Source: Pontibacter aquaedesilientis (GTDB taxonomy: Bacteria > Bacteroidota > Bacteroidia > Cytophagales > Hymenobacteraceae). Taken from it: a stretch of DNA of 64,000 bases. The stretch spans positions 1 to 64,000 of the forward strand of contig NZ_JACXAJ010000002.1 of NCBI RefSeq assembly GCF_014773225.1, written 5' to 3'. A program made the translations under genes and the position numbers. This document shows, piece by piece, positions 43,590-54,224 of this stretch. A model generated the notes under the pieces. That model saw nothing but the letters and a program-made list of their open reading frames with translations, searched no databases and was not told the origin of the DNA. Position 1 is the stretch's first letter; every line of letters starts with the position of its first letter.

Positions 43590-44549
43590 ATGAAGAGAGT
43601 ATTTTGGTGCCCCTTATTTTTATTTGTCTGCTTCTTCTATTGTGGAGGGTTTTGCGCCACCGCCCAAGATTTGCCAGTCGATACCGTAGCCAACCGCAAT
43701 AGCTGGAATTTTGGAGGAACCGGGACGGTCAACTTCAGCCAGGTTGGTTTGAGCAACTGGGCAGCAGGGGGGCAGAACTCCATGTCGGTGCTGGGAATAC
43801 TTAATTTGTACGGTAATTACAAGAAGGGTAAAAATACCTGGAACAATACGCTGGACCTGACTTACGGTAGCGTGAAACTGGAGGAGCAGCGCCTCCGGAA
43901 AAGCGATGACCGCCTGGAGCTGAACCTGAAGTACGGCCGGCAGGCATCGAGCAAGTGGTTCTATACCGGTCAGCTGAACACGCGCACGCAGGTTAGCCCA
44001 ACCTACTCGCCTGCCCGCGACTCCGTCCTTTCCAATTTTATGTCACCGGCCTTCATTCTGGCGTCTATAGGTATGGACTATAAACCGAACCCAAAGTTAT
44101 CTGTCTTTCTCTCCCCTTTCACGGGGAAGTTTACGGCTGTGCTAAGCCAACGCATGGCAGATCTGGGCGCTTTCGGTGTTCAGGCGGCTGACCGCGACAT
44201 AGAGGGAAACCTGATCCCAGGAACAGGGGAGCGACTCCGCAAAGAGTTTGGTGGGTTTGTGAATGTTCGCTTTCGACATGAGATATTTAAGAATGTAACC
44301 TTACAGTCTAAGGCCGATTTGTTTTCCAACTACCTGCACAACGCCAAGAACATTGACGTGAACTGGGAAAACCTGCTTGATTTGAAGGTAAATAAATTTC
44401 TGTCAGCCAGTCTCTTTCTCCACATGGTCTACGACGATGACATCCTGATTGATGTGGATCGCAACGGCGATGGTACTGTAGACGGAAAAGGCCCCAGATT
44501 ACAGCTTAAAGAGACGATGGGAATAGGATTTTCCTATAAATTCGAATAG
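43590..44549 (+). CDS. DUF3078 outer-membrane protein
   Basis: Start 43590 (MKRVFWCPL) gives 319 residues with a signal peptide ending ATA before QDLP; the upstream extension would precede the promoter element. The mature part is a beta-strand-rich DUF3078 domain (FSQVGLSNWAAGGQNS, NTLDLTYGSVKLEE, KETMGIGFSYKFE) ending in Phe-Glu, consistent with a small outer-membrane barrel. The family is confined largely to Bacteroidota and has no known function. Confidence 0.87.
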   Translation: MKRVFWCPLFLFVCFFYCGGFCATAQDLPVDTVANRNSWNFGGTGTVNFSQVGLSNWAAGGQNSMSVLGILNLYGNYKKGKNTWNNTLDLTYGSVKLEEQRLRKSDDRLELNLKYGRQASSKWFYTGQLNTRTQVSPTYSPARDSVLSNFMSPAFILASIGMDYKPNPKLSVFLSPFTGKFTAVLSQRMADLGAFGVQAADRDIEGNLIPGTGERLRKEFGGFVNVRFRHEIFKNVTLQSKADLFSNYLHNAKNIDVNWENLLDLKVNKFLSASLFLHMVYDDDILIDVDRNGDGTVDGKGPRLQLKETMGIGFSYKFE

Positions 44550-44642
44550 TAAACTTTTGGATTGTTTTTCTTGTTATTCGCTAAAAATGTATACTTTAGC
44601 ATAAGGTGTACGTTTTATACTTACATCAATAAAAGTGGATTC

Positions 44643-44984
44643 ATGAAGAAAGTCATATTTTCTATATTTTGTCTCGGATTTGTCCTATTTTTATCTGAAG
44701 CCATGGCCCAGAATTCGACTTCGAGCTCTACCCTGAATTCGGGAAAAGATGAATTTTGGGGCACAGCGAAGGCGCAGGATAAAGGGAGCACTACGGATGC
44801 CGTAGGAGTACGGGCCTCTGGTCTGGATACACGCTGGAATGCTTATGAAAACTCGAATCGCTCCCGCTTTACAAAAAATCGTGTGAAGGGCAGTAAGCGG
44901 ATGGAAGCTATTTTGAAAAAGGAAAAGGCAATGCATAAAAAACACAAGCGTGACAAACGCCGCCTGGCCCGGATGTCCTATTAA
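44643..44984 (+). CDS. Small exported basic protein, unknown function
   Basis: Start 44643 (MKKVIFSIF) gives 113 residues with a clean signal peptide ending AMA before QNSTSS; a promoter-like TACTTTAG lies at 44592-44599, upstream. The mature part is Ser/Thr-rich, then ends in a dense Lys/Arg/His tail (KRMEAILKKEKAMHKKHKR). I recognise no family. The tail suggests nucleic-acid or anionic-polymer binding outside the inner membrane. A terminator follows. Confidence 0.7.
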   Translation: MKKVIFSIFCLGFVLFLSEAMAQNSTSSSTLNSGKDEFWGTAKAQDKGSTTDAVGVRASGLDTRWNAYENSNRSRFTKNRVKGSKRMEAILKKEKAMHKKHKRDKRRLARMSY

Positions 44985-45008
44985 GACTTCCCAAAACTTT
45001 AGATATAG

Positions 45009-45039
45009 GCCCCGTCTGTTCAAACAGGCGGGGCTTTTT
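45009..45039 (+). terminator. Terminator after the small basic exported protein
   Basis: A GC-rich stem (about 45009-45018 with 45025-45034, one G-U pair) is followed by TTTTT, 25 bases after the stop. Confidence 0.85.
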
Positions 45040-45189
45040 CATGTCTGCTTGGTGGCTTACCACTACATTTTGTGCCATTTCTGTCTCTAATCATTCCCTG
45101 TTCAGAAACTATACCTACAGGCTCCGCTACTTGTCTATTGGAACTGGCTATACCTGGGTCGCCTTATGTGAGATAAGCATACCGTAAAG

Positions 45190-45225
45190 CAAGAAAGGCT
45201 CCCACGTTAGCAGGAGCCTTTCTTG
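45190..45225 (-). terminator. Terminator of the rimP-nusA-infB operon
   Basis: A 13-bp perfect stem (45190-45202 with 45213-45225) and 10-nt loop lie 20 bases after the infB stop on the minus strand. Confidence 0.82.
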
Positions 45226-45245
45226 TTTTGTGAAATCAGAAGGTA

Positions 45246-48200
45246 CTACAGGGTACGCTTCACTTCTTTCTCTTCGTAAGCTTCGATGATATCACCTACT
45301 TCTATGTCGTTATAGCCTTTCAGACTGATACCACACTCGTAGCCTTGTCTTACTTCTGCGACATCGTCTTTGAAGCGTTTCAGTGCCAGGATTACGCCAT
45401 CGTGAACGACAATACCATCACGTACCAAGCGTACCTTCGCATTACGGTGTATGTTGCCATCTGTTACCATACAGCCTGCAATTGTACCCACTTTGGTAAT
45501 CTTGAACACGTCACGTACTTCGGCGTTGCCTGTGATCTCCTCCTTCATGGTAGGAGCAAGCATGCCTTCCATGGCGTCTTTCACTTCATTGATGGCATCG
45601 TAGATGATCGAGTACAGACGAACATCGATTTGTTCCTGCTCGGCCAACTTACGTGCATTCTGCGAAGGACGAACCTGGAAGCCAATGATAATCGCGTCAG
45701 AAGCCGAGGCCAGCAACACGTCTGATTCTGAGATGGCACCTACGCCTTTGCTGATAATGTTCACCTGCACCTCGGCAGTAGACAGTCTCAGCAAGGAGTC
45801 AGAAAGTGCTTCCACGGAACCATCCACGTCACCTTTCACGATCACGTTAAGCTCCTTGAAGGTACCGATTGCCAGACGACGACCGATCTCATCCAGCGTG
45901 ATGTGCTTGCGTGTACGCAGGCTTTGCTCACGCTGTACCTGTGCTCGGTTGGTAGCGATTTCACGAGCCTCGCGTTCTGTCTCCATTACCTGGAACTTGT
46001 CGCCGGCTTGCGGTGCGCCGTCAAGACCGAGTAGCTGTACCGGGGTTGATGGGCCTGCTACTTTCATTTTGCGGCCACGGTGATCTGTCATGGCTTTTAC
46101 TCTACCGTAGTGAGAGCCTGCTAATACTACATCACCTATGTGCAATGTACCTGTTTGTACCAGCATAGTGGCTACATAACCTCGGCCTTTGTCCAGAGAC
46201 GCTTCTATCACGGTGCCCACTGCATTTCTGCTTGGGTTCGCTTTAAGTTCGAGGAGTTCAGCCTCCAGCAATACTTTCTCCAGTAGGTCAGGTATACCTG
46301 AGCCTGTTTTGGCAGATACTTCCTGTGCCTGATACTTGCCACCCCATTCTTCCACGAGGATGTTCATCTGAGCAAGTTCTTCACGCACCTTGTCCGGGTT
46401 AGCACCTGGCTTGTCAATCTTGTTCAGGGCGATAATAATTGGTACGCCCGCTGCCTGTGCGTGATTGATTGCTTCTTTTGTCTGAGGCATCACTGAGTCG
46501 TCAGCTGCCACTACAATAATGACAACGTCTGTTACTTTGGCACCACGGGCACGCATGGCCGTAAAGGCTTCGTGACCCGGCGTGTCCAGGAAGGTAACGG
46601 TACGGCCGCTTTCAGTCTGTACCTTGTAGGCACCGATGTGCTGGGTAATACCACCCGCCTCACCGGCTGTTACATTGGCATTGCGTATATAATCCAGGAG
46701 GGAAGTTTTACCGTGGTCAACGTGACCCATGATGGTCACGATTGGGGCACGCTCTTCCAAGTCCTCCTCGTTTTCTTCTATTACTTCTTCCAGAGCTTGC
46801 TCATCCTCAGACGTGATGAACTCCACTGAATAGCCAAACTCATCTGCAATGATGGTGATCGCCTCCGCATCCAGTCGCTGGTTGATGGAAACGAACATGC
46901 CAAGCTGCATGCAGACCTTGATGACTTCGTTCACGCTTACGTTCATAAGAGCTGCCAGGTCATTGGCAGATACGAACTCGGTTACACGCAGTGTCTTCGA
47001 CTCTGCCTGTTCCATGAGACGACGCTCTTCGGTAGCATCTGCTATAGCTGAGCGCTTCTCACGGCGATACTTGGCGCGATTTCCACCACCACTTTTGCCA
47101 CCACTTAGTTTGGCAAGCGTAGCTTTGATCTGCTCCTGAATTTCTTTGTCAGTAACCTCCGCTTTTTCTGCGCGAGGAGCTGGTGCATTACGAGGGCCAC
47201 GACCACCAGGTCCGCCACCAGGACGCTGTCCCGGGCGATTGCCTTGATAGCCACCACCTCCGCCGCCAGCATGCTGTATCGGGCGTGACTGTGGGTTAGC
47301 TGTACCTTGTTGTCCTTGCGTACCGCTCTGTTCTGTACCGGCTACGATAATGCGCTTGCGCTTTTTCTTTTTACCGGCCTTCCTGTCATCGGAAGACGCT
47401 ACCGGCTTAGTACCTTTTCTACGTGTACTGTCTGGCAATTCAATCTTGCCAAGTACCGTAAGGCCTTTCAGCTGGTCGGCTTTTGCTGTAATTGTTTCTA
47501 TTGGTTCTGATCCTTTTTCAGCAGGCGTTGTAACCGGTTGGTCCGGAGCCTGTGGTGCCGCCGCTTGCGCAGGAGCTTTTTCTGTTTCTATTGTCTTTTT
47601 TTCCGCAGCAGGGGCAGGAGGCGTTGCCGGCTGCTGTGGTTTTTCTTCAGCTTTGGGAGTCTCCGGCTTTGGAGTCTCAGCTATTGGCATTGCAGGAGCT
47701 TTTTCAACTTCGGCAGGCTTCTGCTCAGCAGTAGGTTTCTCCACCGGGGCCGGAGCGGCAGGTTGCGCTGGCGCTTTAGGCGCAGGGGTAGCTACTGGCT
47801 GCTCCGCGGCTGGTGCTTCTTTGGGTTCTTCCGGTTTAGGAGCTGGCTTAGGCACCGGACGGCCTTTGGCGTCCAGCTCTATTTTGCCAAGCACTTTTAT
47901 ACCTGGCAGCTTTGCCTCAACGGGTGCTGCGGCCGGCTGTTCAGGTGCTTTCGGCTCCTCTGCCTTAGGCTTGTCCTCGGGCGTTTCCGTTTTCGGCTGA
48001 TGCACGCTCTTGATCAGGATTTCCTGCTCAGGCTCAGCTGGTTTTTTCACCTCGTGGTGCGGCTCTGACTCGACAACCTGGTTGCTTTGAGGCTTCTTGC
48101 CGATATTGAGTTCCTCCGCCTCAATCTTGTCCTTCAAAGAGGACGCGAATTCTTTAGCCAGCATACTGAACTGCTCCGCCGTGATTTTGGTAGTGGGTTT

Positions 48201-48308
48201 GTTTTCCACGTCAAAGCCTTTAGCAGAGAGGTAATCTACAATGGTAGCTGTACCAATGTTTAAAGTAGTTGCAACCTGTTTAAGCCTCCTTATTTTGTCT
48301 TCTGCCAT
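45246..48308 (-). CDS. infB: Translation initiation factor IF-2
   Basis: This 1020-residue GTPase brings initiator tRNA to the ribosome. It has an N-terminal IF2_N helix domain, a long low-complexity Pro/Ala/Glu/Lys linker (residues about 90-300), a Gly/Arg-rich stretch ([18 protein letters not shown], about 345-365), a second IF2_N, and the G domain from about 520 with [17 protein letters not shown] and NKID, followed by domains II, III and IV. The size is large for IF-2 because of the linker, as is usual in Bacteroidota. It is the last gene of rimP-nusA-infB, 118 bases after nusA. Confidence 0.97.
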   Translation of the reverse strand: MAEDKIRRLKQVATTLNIGTATIVDYLSAKGFDVENKPTTKITAEQFSMLAKEFASSLKDKIEAEELNIGKKPQSNQVVESEPHHEVKKPAEPEQEILIKSVHQPKTETPEDKPKAEEPKAPEQPAAAPVEAKLPGIKVLGKIELDAKGRPVPKPAPKPEEPKEAPAAEQPVATPAPKAPAQPAAPAPVEKPTAEQKPAEVEKAPAMPIAETPKPETPKAEEKPQQPATPPAPAAEKKTIETEKAPAQAAAPQAPDQPVTTPAEKGSEPIETITAKADQLKGLTVLGKIELPDSTRRKGTKPVASSDDRKAGKKKKRKRIIVAGTEQSGTQGQQGTANPQSRPIQHAGGGGGGYQGNRPGQRPGGGPGGRGPRNAPAPRAEKAEVTDKEIQEQIKATLAKLSGGKSGGGNRAKYRREKRSAIADATEERRLMEQAESKTLRVTEFVSANDLAALMNVSVNEVIKVCMQLGMFVSINQRLDAEAITIIADEFGYSVEFITSEDEQALEEVIEENEEDLEERAPIVTIMGHVDHGKTSLLDYIRNANVTAGEAGGITQHIGAYKVQTESGRTVTFLDTPGHEAFTAMRARGAKVTDVVIIVVAADDSVMPQTKEAINHAQAAGVPIIIALNKIDKPGANPDKVREELAQMNILVEEWGGKYQAQEVSAKTGSGIPDLLEKVLLEAELLELKANPSRNAVGTVIEASLDKGRGYVATMLVQTGTLHIGDVVLAGSHYGRVKAMTDHRGRKMKVAGPSTPVQLLGLDGAPQAGDKFQVMETEREAREIATNRAQVQREQSLRTRKHITLDEIGRRLAIGTFKELNVIVKGDVDGSVEALSDSLLRLSTAEVQVNIISKGVGAISESDVLLASASDAIIIGFQVRPSQNARKLAEQEQIDVRLYSIIYDAINEVKDAMEGMLAPTMKEEITGNAEVRDVFKITKVGTIAGCMVTDGNIHRNAKVRLVRDGIVVHDGVILALKRFKDDVAEVRQGYECGISLKGYNDIEVGDIIEAYEEKEVKRTL

Positions 48309-48426
48309 GTTCTGATATGCTGTCTTTATTATTCTTTAATATGAGTAATAGTTACCTGCCAGAGGTATGGAACTGAGCCCCGCTCCGAATTTTTTCAAAA
48401 TTACAGGAACAGAGCTCAACTCACAA

Positions 48427-49680
48427 CTATTGGTTATCTTCTTCTTCCAACTCTTCGCGCAGGATAGAGAGCACGCTCTCAATTGTCTCCTCTTCCAACT
48501 CTGTTCTGCGAAGCAGGTCTTCTTTCGAAATGGCCAGTACGCTCTTGGCCGTGTCCAGACCGATGCGACGCAGTTCTGCAATCACCCAATCCTCGATCTC
48601 GTCTGTGAATTCTTCCAGGCTGATGTCTTCTTCGTATACCTCTGACTCACGGAATACGTCGATTTCCATGTCCACAAGTTTGCTGGCCAGCTTAATGTTC
48701 TGTCCGCCTTTGCCGATCGCAAGCGATACCTGGTCAGGCTTCAGGAATACAGAAACTCTGCCGCTCTCCTGGTCAATCTTCATGCTGGTGATCTTAGCCG
48801 GGCTAAGCGCACGCTGAATATAGAGTTCCAAGTTGTCGGTGTAGTTGATCACGTCGATGTTCTCGTTTTCCAGCTCACGCACGATACTGTGTATACGCGA
48901 ACCTTTCATGCCCACACAGGCACCCACTGGGTCAATGCGGTCGTCAAATGATTCTACGGCTACTTTGGCACGTTCGCCCGGCTCACGCACAATTTTTTTG
49001 ATAGCGATCAGGCCATCGTAGATTTCCGGCACTTCGTTCTCGAACAAACGCTCCAGGAACGCAGGGGATGTACGGGAAAGAATGATCTTCGGGTTTCCGT
49101 TTACGATCTCAACACGCTGCACAACGGCACGTACCACGTCGCCTTTGCGGTAGCGGTCTTTCGGGATCTGCTCTCCTTTCGGGATCAGCAGTTCGTTTTC
49201 CTCCTGGTCAAGCAGCAGCACCTCGCGGTTCCATACCTGGTATACCTCACCGGAGATGATCTCGCCAACCAGGTCCTTGTATTTCTGGAACAGCAGTTCC
49301 TTTTCCATGTCTTTGATGCGCTGGATCAGGGTCTGGCGGGCAGTCAACACGGCGCGGCGACCGAAGTCCTCGAGCTGTATCTCCTCCGACACCTCTTCGC
49401 CTACCTCAAAGTCAGGCTCTATTTTGCGGGCCTCTGTGAGGCTGATCTTGTCATGGTCCCAGATGTCCTCCGAGTTGTCGTCTACGATTTCACGGTTGCG
49501 CCAGATCTCCAGGTCACCCTTCTCCACGTTCAGGATGATGTCAAAGTTCTCGTCGGTACCCCACTTCTTGCGGATCATGGTACGGAACACATCCTCGAGG
49601 ATGCGCATCATAGTCGGGCGGTCTATGTTCTTGAATTTCGCAAATTCAGCGAACGACTCGATCAGGACTGAACTGTTCAT
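48427..49680 (-). CDS. nusA: Transcription termination/antitermination factor NusA
   Basis: This 417-residue protein has the N-terminal RNA-polymerase-binding domain (FKNIDRPTMMRILEDVFR), an S1 domain (about 150-215), two KH domains (about 235-360; GMKGSRIHSIV, then AIGKGGQNIKLAS) and a C-terminal helix-hairpin-helix-like stretch. It binds paused polymerase and nascent RNA. It lies 7 bases after rimP, in the universal rimP-nusA-infB order. Confidence 0.97.
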   Translation of the reverse strand: MNSSVLIESFAEFAKFKNIDRPTMMRILEDVFRTMIRKKWGTDENFDIILNVEKGDLEIWRNREIVDDNSEDIWDHDKISLTEARKIEPDFEVGEEVSEEIQLEDFGRRAVLTARQTLIQRIKDMEKELLFQKYKDLVGEIISGEVYQVWNREVLLLDQEENELLIPKGEQIPKDRYRKGDVVRAVVQRVEIVNGNPKIILSRTSPAFLERLFENEVPEIYDGLIAIKKIVREPGERAKVAVESFDDRIDPVGACVGMKGSRIHSIVRELENENIDVINYTDNLELYIQRALSPAKITSMKIDQESGRVSVFLKPDQVSLAIGKGGQNIKLASKLVDMEIDVFRESEVYEEDISLEEFTDEIEDWVIAELRRIGLDTAKSVLAISKEDLLRRTELEEETIESVLSILREELEEEDNQ

Positions 49681-49687
49681 TATTTTA

Positions 49688-50161
49688 TCATTTAAAAGAT
49701 ATTACAACATTTGCTTTCACAATCTCCCCGAAAGGTATTTGCACAGGCTCATACGTTGCCTTCTTGCCTTTTTGTTTGATTTCCTCTGTCAGGTTTATAC
49801 CCGCTTCGGTTACTTCCTCCAGCTTGCCGGTCTTCTCGGTGCCGTCCTGCATTTTCAGCTTCAGGTTGCGTCCGATGTTGCGTTTAAACTGCTGTGGTTG
49901 CGTGAGCGGGAAATCTACACCCGGTGAACTCACCTCCAGCACATAGGAAACCTCCTCGCCATATTCCTCCGCTATTCTCGCATTGACACGGCGGCTGATC
50001 GTGGCGCACTGGTCAATGGTGATGCCCTGCTCGCCGTCGGCCAGTATCGTAATCTTAGGTCGAACTGCCGAGTCAGACACTGCCACATCCACAAGGAATA
50101 GGTCGGTTTCCGGAAGGCTGGCTTCCGCCATAGCGCGTATAGATTGGGCCGTTATTACCAT
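49688..50161 (-). CDS. rimP: Ribosome maturation factor RimP
   Basis: Start 50161 (MVITAQSIRAMAE) yields 157 residues, the normal RimP length; the longer frame would begin upstream of a likely transcription start only 13 bases away. The YVLEVSSPGVDFPLT block is the RimP hallmark, followed by the C-terminal SH3-like domain. RimP is needed for 30S subunit maturation. It heads the nusA-infB operon, with a well-spaced promoter at 50226-50256. Confidence 0.94.
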   Translation of the reverse strand: MVITAQSIRAMAEASLPETDLFLVDVAVSDSAVRPKITILADGEQGITIDQCATISRRVNARIAEEYGEEVSYVLEVSSPGVDFPLTQPQQFKRNIGRNLKLKMQDGTEKTGKLEEVTEAGINLTEEIKQKGKKATYEPVQIPFGEIVKANVVISFK

Positions 50162-50225
50162 AGTCAAATTTAAGAAAATAAAGAAGGGGACCTCGCGTCC
50201 CCTCATCTCCCTGGAAATAATGTCA

Positions 50226-50256
50226 CAAATTTACTATAAAAACATTATATAAACAA
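50226..50256 (-). promoter_or_regulatory. Promoter of rimP-nusA-infB
   Basis: On the minus strand TTG (plus 50254-50256), 20 bases, then TAAATTTG (plus 50226-50233): both parts of the Bacteroidota sigma-ABfr consensus with normal spacing. Predicted transcript start near 50219, leader about 58 bases to the rimP ATG. Confidence 0.62.
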
Positions 50257-50444
50257 CAATATGTGTTTAAGTGCGCTGTAAATATATCGTTTAGGAGATT
50301 TCGGGCGGCAAGTGCCGGCTACCGGTAGGGTGTTGTCCTGGTAACAGCGTGTCAGCCTTCAAAAGTTCTGCCGGACTGCCCTTAACTGGGGTTTCAGGAA
50401 AGATATTCTAAGCCGTGGGGTGATATTACTACACACATAATTTG

Positions 50445-50452
50445 TAAGTTTG
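50445..50452 (+). promoter_or_regulatory. Promoter -7 element overlapping the start of the EEP gene
   Basis: TAAGTTTG is a perfect TAnnTTTG element ending 5 bases before the GTG start at 50458. If it is used, the mRNA would begin at or next to the start codon. No matching -33 TTG is seen. Confidence 0.45.
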
Positions 50453-50457
50453 CCACC

Positions 50458-51591
50458 GTGGCAGGTACATTCAAAGAAATACGCAAAAAAGTCTGGCTGA
50501 TTCTGAACATCCTGGTGGTGCTCTGGCTGCTGTTGGGTGTGCTGTGCCTGCGTGTGCCCCCCTACGAATTCTGGCCGGCCGGATTCGTCGCCTTCTCGCT
50601 TCCCGGAGCTTTGGTGCTTAACTTTCTGTTCTTGATTTATTGGCTTTGGAAGCGTTCCTGGTATGTTTTTCTGCCCCTGGCCGTAATCGGATTAGGCTGG
50701 AATTACTACGGTCGTCTGGTAGCAGTTAACTGGGAAAAGGAGCTGCCGCAGGGGGCGAAAACCCTGCAGGTGCTGAGCTTCAATGTGCATATTTTCAATG
50801 CCTATGAGAAGATCGTGAAAGGTGTGCCGGAGGTGTCGGAAGAGATGGTGGATTGGGTAGCCACGCATCCGGCCGATGTGTTCTGTCTGCAGGAATTCTA
50901 CAGCCGTGTCAACTCCACCGAGTTCAATAACTTTAACCGGATTGGTAAAAGGTATAACCGGCATGTGTTTGCCTCCACTTACAAAAGCGACCGAATCGTT
51001 TCTGATGTCGGTGTGGTGATCTTCTCAAAATACCCAATTATCAGGGGCAACACGATATACTTTGCCAATACATCCAAACGCAGCGCCAACCGGGCCGCAT
51101 GGGTGGATCTGAATGTTAACGGCGATACGGTTCGGGTATATGCAGTGCATATGCAATCGATGAGCATAAAAGCGGAAGACATAGAAAACACGTACTCTGC
51201 CATCGGGGACGAGGCAAGTTTCAAGAAGGAGAGCCGCAACCTGGCCCGCCGTTTGCGCATGGGCTTCAAGGCGCGGGCCATGCAGGTGCAGCAGTTGCTG
51301 GAACATGTGCAAGCTTCGCCTTACCCGGTCATCGTGACGGGTGATTTCAATGACATTCCGTTCAGCTATACCTACAGCCAGCTATTGAAGGAGATGAACA
51401 ATTCGTTTGAGGTGGCTGGCACAGGTATAGGAACAACTTATAACGGGGTACTCCCTTTCCTGCGTATTGATAACCAGTTCTACAGCAAAGGACTGGAAGC
51501 ATATGACTTTACGACGCATTACGATATGCCCTTGTCTGACCACTTCCCGATTTCGGCCACTTATGTCATCAAGCCGAAGGGAGAAGAGTAG
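50458..51591 (+). CDS. Endonuclease/exonuclease/phosphatase family membrane protein
   Basis: The start is GTG at 50458; no ATG occurs in frame for more than 100 codons and the N-terminal helices are needed, so GTG is the best choice. The 377-residue protein has two to three membrane helices (residues about 10-85) and then an EEP catalytic domain: SFNVHIFN (metal/Asn), LQEFY (Glu), VHMQS (His), VTGDFND (Asp-x-Asn) and LSDHFPI (Asp-His). Relatives hydrolyse phosphodiesters in lipids or nucleic acids. The anchored catalytic domain suggests a membrane or periplasmic lipid-phosphate substrate; this is inference. Confidence 0.87.
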   Translation: MAGTFKEIRKKVWLILNILVVLWLLLGVLCLRVPPYEFWPAGFVAFSLPGALVLNFLFLIYWLWKRSWYVFLPLAVIGLGWNYYGRLVAVNWEKELPQGAKTLQVLSFNVHIFNAYEKIVKGVPEVSEEMVDWVATHPADVFCLQEFYSRVNSTEFNNFNRIGKRYNRHVFASTYKSDRIVSDVGVVIFSKYPIIRGNTIYFANTSKRSANRAAWVDLNVNGDTVRVYAVHMQSMSIKAEDIENTYSAIGDEASFKKESRNLARRLRMGFKARAMQVQQLLEHVQASPYPVIVTGDFNDIPFSYTYSQLLKEMNNSFEVAGTGIGTTYNGVLPFLRIDNQFYSKGLEAYDFTTHYDMPLSDHFPISATYVIKPKGEE

Positions 51592-51709
51592 ACTGGATAA
51601 GGCATAATTTTTTAGTTTTGAACTTCGGCCCGTCGCTTTGGAGCGGGGGTGCTATTTTAATCTTATAAAAGAAGGGATGCCCCGGCGGTATTCTGTGCAT
51701 AGCCATACC

Positions 51710-53203
51710 ATGCAACATAAACTGAATCTTTATAACACGCTCACTCGCAAAAAAGCCGTATTCGAACCCCTGCACGCTCCCTTTGTGGGCATGTATGTCT
51801 GCGGTCCGACGGTATATGGTGAGCCTCACCTGGGCCACGCCCGCAGTGCCGTGACTTTTGACGTGCTGTATCGCTACCTGAAATATCTGGGTTACAAGGT
51901 GCGCTACGTACGCAACATCACCGATGTGGGCCACCTGGAAAACGACGCCGACGAAGGCGAGGACAAAATCCAGAAAAGAGCCAAGCTGGAGCATCTCGAG
52001 CCCATGGAAGTAGTGCAGCACTATACCAATGTATACCAAAAGGACATGGCCACGCTCAATGCCATGTCACCTGATATTGAGCCACGCGCTTCCGGCCACA
52101 TCATCGAGCAGATCCAGATGATCGAGGAGATACTGGCGAACGGGATGGCTTACGAGGTGAACGGATCGGTGTACTTTGATGTACCGGCCTATCACAAAGA
52201 CAACAACTACGGCAAACTCTCCGGTCGCATTATAGAAGACCTGCTCAGCAACACCCGCGACACGGAAGGGCAGGGGGAGAAGCGCTCTCCGCTGGACTTC
52301 GCGTTGTGGAAAAAGGCGTCGCCGCAGCACATCATGCGCTGGCCTTCGCCGTGGAGCGATGGCTTCCCGGGCTGGCACCTCGAGTGCTCGGCCATGAGCC
52401 GTAAGTACCTGGGCGAAACCTTCGATATACACGGGGGCGGACTGGACCTGATGTTCCCGCACCACGAGTGCGAGATTGCGCAAAGCCAGGCCAGCAACAG
52501 CCACACCGATGCGGCCCGCTACTGGGTGCACAACAACATGATCACGGTGAACGGTCAGAAGATGGGCAAGTCCCTGGGTAACTTTATAAACCTGAGTGAG
52601 CTTTTCAGCGGCAATCATCAAATGTTGGAGCAGGCCTATAGTCCGATGGCCATCCGCTTCTTCATTCTGCAAGCGCACTACCGCAGCACGCTGGACTTTA
52701 GCAACGAGGCCTTGCAGGCAGCCCAGAAAGGGTATAGGAAGCTGATGAACGGCCTGCGCGTGCTGGAGAAGATGTCGTATCCGACAGAAGGTACAGGCAC
52801 GCCGGACGAGAAGCTGAACGACGAACTGCTGAAACTGACTGAGGACTGCTTCCGGGGTATGGATGATGACCTGAACACGGCCCGCACCATTGCCTCCCTT
52901 TTCAACCTGCTCAAAAAGATCAATAGCCTGTACCTGGGGCAACTGCCCATCAGTTCGCTTACCCGTGGCACTTTCGATACTGTTCGCACTACCTATACCG
53001 CACTGGTAATGGATGTGCTTGGCCTGAAAGAGGAGCCAGCCGGCGACATGGAAGAAATGCTGGAACTGGTGCTCGGTTTCTACAAAGAAGCGAAGGAAAC
53101 GAAAGCCTACGACAAAGTGGACGCCATCAGGGCAGAGCTGAAAAAGCAGGGCATTGTGATCAAAGACCTGAAAACCGGAATAGACTGGGCTTATGAAGAA
53201 TAA
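51710..53203 (+). CDS. cysS: Cysteinyl-tRNA synthetase
   Basis: Start 51710 ([18 protein letters not shown]) matches the family; upstream in-frame Met codons add only unconserved residues. The 497-residue class I synthetase has the HIGH-type motif HLGH ([10 protein letters not shown]), zinc-binding Cys/His in [17 protein letters not shown] and HHECEIAQ, and the KMSKS-type loop KMGKSLGN. It attaches Cys to tRNA(Cys). Its 3' end overlaps the next gene by 11 bases, implying coupled translation with the glutaminyl cyclase. Confidence 0.97.
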   Translation: MQHKLNLYNTLTRKKAVFEPLHAPFVGMYVCGPTVYGEPHLGHARSAVTFDVLYRYLKYLGYKVRYVRNITDVGHLENDADEGEDKIQKRAKLEHLEPMEVVQHYTNVYQKDMATLNAMSPDIEPRASGHIIEQIQMIEEILANGMAYEVNGSVYFDVPAYHKDNNYGKLSGRIIEDLLSNTRDTEGQGEKRSPLDFALWKKASPQHIMRWPSPWSDGFPGWHLECSAMSRKYLGETFDIHGGGLDLMFPHHECEIAQSQASNSHTDAARYWVHNNMITVNGQKMGKSLGNFINLSELFSGNHQMLEQAYSPMAIRFFILQAHYRSTLDFSNEALQAAQKGYRKLMNGLRVLEKMSYPTEGTGTPDEKLNDELLKLTEDCFRGMDDDLNTARTIASLFNLLKKINSLYLGQLPISSLTRGTFDTVRTTYTALVMDVLGLKEEPAGDMEEMLELVLGFYKEAKETKAYDKVDAIRAELKKQGIVIKDLKTGIDWAYEE

Positions 53204-54206
53204 TATGAAGTTTCTGGCTATTCTGTTGCTCAGCGCCTTGGGCTTAAACAGCTGTGACTCTTCGGAGCGCAGTGGCAGCAGCGAAGCTGTCGGTGCTACG
53301 GAAGAGGAAGCCGCCGTTGTGCAGGCACCTAATTTCAACCCTGACTCTGCCTACTATTTTGTGGAGAAGCAGGTGGCTTTCGGGCCGCGTGTGCCGAACA
53401 CGGCGGAGCATTATAAAACCGGAGAATGGCTGATTGAGACACTCCGTGGGTATGGCGCAGAGGTGCAGGTACAGAGCTTTCAGGCAAGAGCTTTCGATGG
53501 CAAAATGCTGAACCTGCGCAACATCATCGCCACCATCAACCCAAACGCTACGAAGCGGGTGTTGTTGGCAGCGCATTGGGACACGCGCCCATTTGCTGAC
53601 AAAGACACCAAGGACCAGAACAAGCCGATTGATGGAGCCAACGATGGGGCCAGTGGAGTTGGTGTACTGCTAGAGATAGCTCGCACCATACACACAGCGC
53701 AGCAAAAACCAGGTATAGGTGTGGATATTATTCTGTTTGACGGCGAAGACTATGGTCAGCCTGATGAGAGCGAGTTCCCTTACCAAAATGACTCCTGGTG
53801 TCTGGGGTCGCAATACTGGAGCAAGAACAAACATGTGCCGAATTACAAGGCGCATTACGGTATTCTGCTGGACATGGTGGGAGCCGAAAACGCCAAGTTT
53901 GCTCGGGAGGGTAACTCCATGCAGTATGCCCGCAACATCGTGGACAAGGTATGGCGTGCCGGCAACAAGATCGGTTATTCCGATTATTTCAAATATGTCA
54001 ACGCTCCGGCCATTACCGACGACCATTACTATGTGAATACCGTGGGCGGCATCCGCATGATCGATATCATTGAGTACAACATGGCCGACCCGGACGATTA
54101 CTTCGGGCCATACCACCACCGCCACACCGACACCATGGACGTCATCAGCAAAACCACACTGAAGGCAGTGGGACAAACAGTGCTGCACGTGCTCTACAAT
54201 GAGTAG
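53193..54206 (+). CDS. Glutaminyl-peptide cyclotransferase, M28-type lipoprotein
   Basis: This 337-residue lipoprotein (signal ending LNSC) has an M28 zinc-peptidase fold of the glutaminyl cyclase branch: zinc ligands Asp in [12 protein letters not shown], Glu in FDGEDYG and His in HHRHTDTMD. Such enzymes convert N-terminal Gln to pyroglutamate. This suits Bacteroidota, where signal peptidase I products very often begin with Gln; most exported proteins in this window do. It overlaps cysS by 11 bases. An aminopeptidase activity is the alternative, but the DGEDYG and WCLGSQYW blocks favour cyclase. Confidence 0.88.
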   Translation: MKNNMKFLAILLLSALGLNSCDSSERSGSSEAVGATEEEAAVVQAPNFNPDSAYYFVEKQVAFGPRVPNTAEHYKTGEWLIETLRGYGAEVQVQSFQARAFDGKMLNLRNIIATINPNATKRVLLAAHWDTRPFADKDTKDQNKPIDGANDGASGVGVLLEIARTIHTAQQKPGIGVDIILFDGEDYGQPDESEFPYQNDSWCLGSQYWSKNKHVPNYKAHYGILLDMVGAENAKFAREGNSMQYARNIVDKVWRAGNKIGYSDYFKYVNAPAITDDHYYVNTVGGIRMIDIIEYNMADPDDYFGPYHHRHTDTMDVISKTTLKAVGQTVLHVLYNE

Positions 54207-54224
54207 GCTATACCTGCAACAAAT

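Noticed and set aside
47350..48068. Long open frames antisense to the start of infB (Ser/Gly/Ala- and Arg/Phe-rich)
   Set aside because: They mirror the Pro/Ala/Glu linker of IF-2, whose repetitive GC-rich codons remove stops on the opposite strand.
52067..53338. 423-codon frame antisense to cysS
   Set aside because: Lies opposite a highly conserved tRNA synthetase; no domain pattern and no promoter. A shadow frame.
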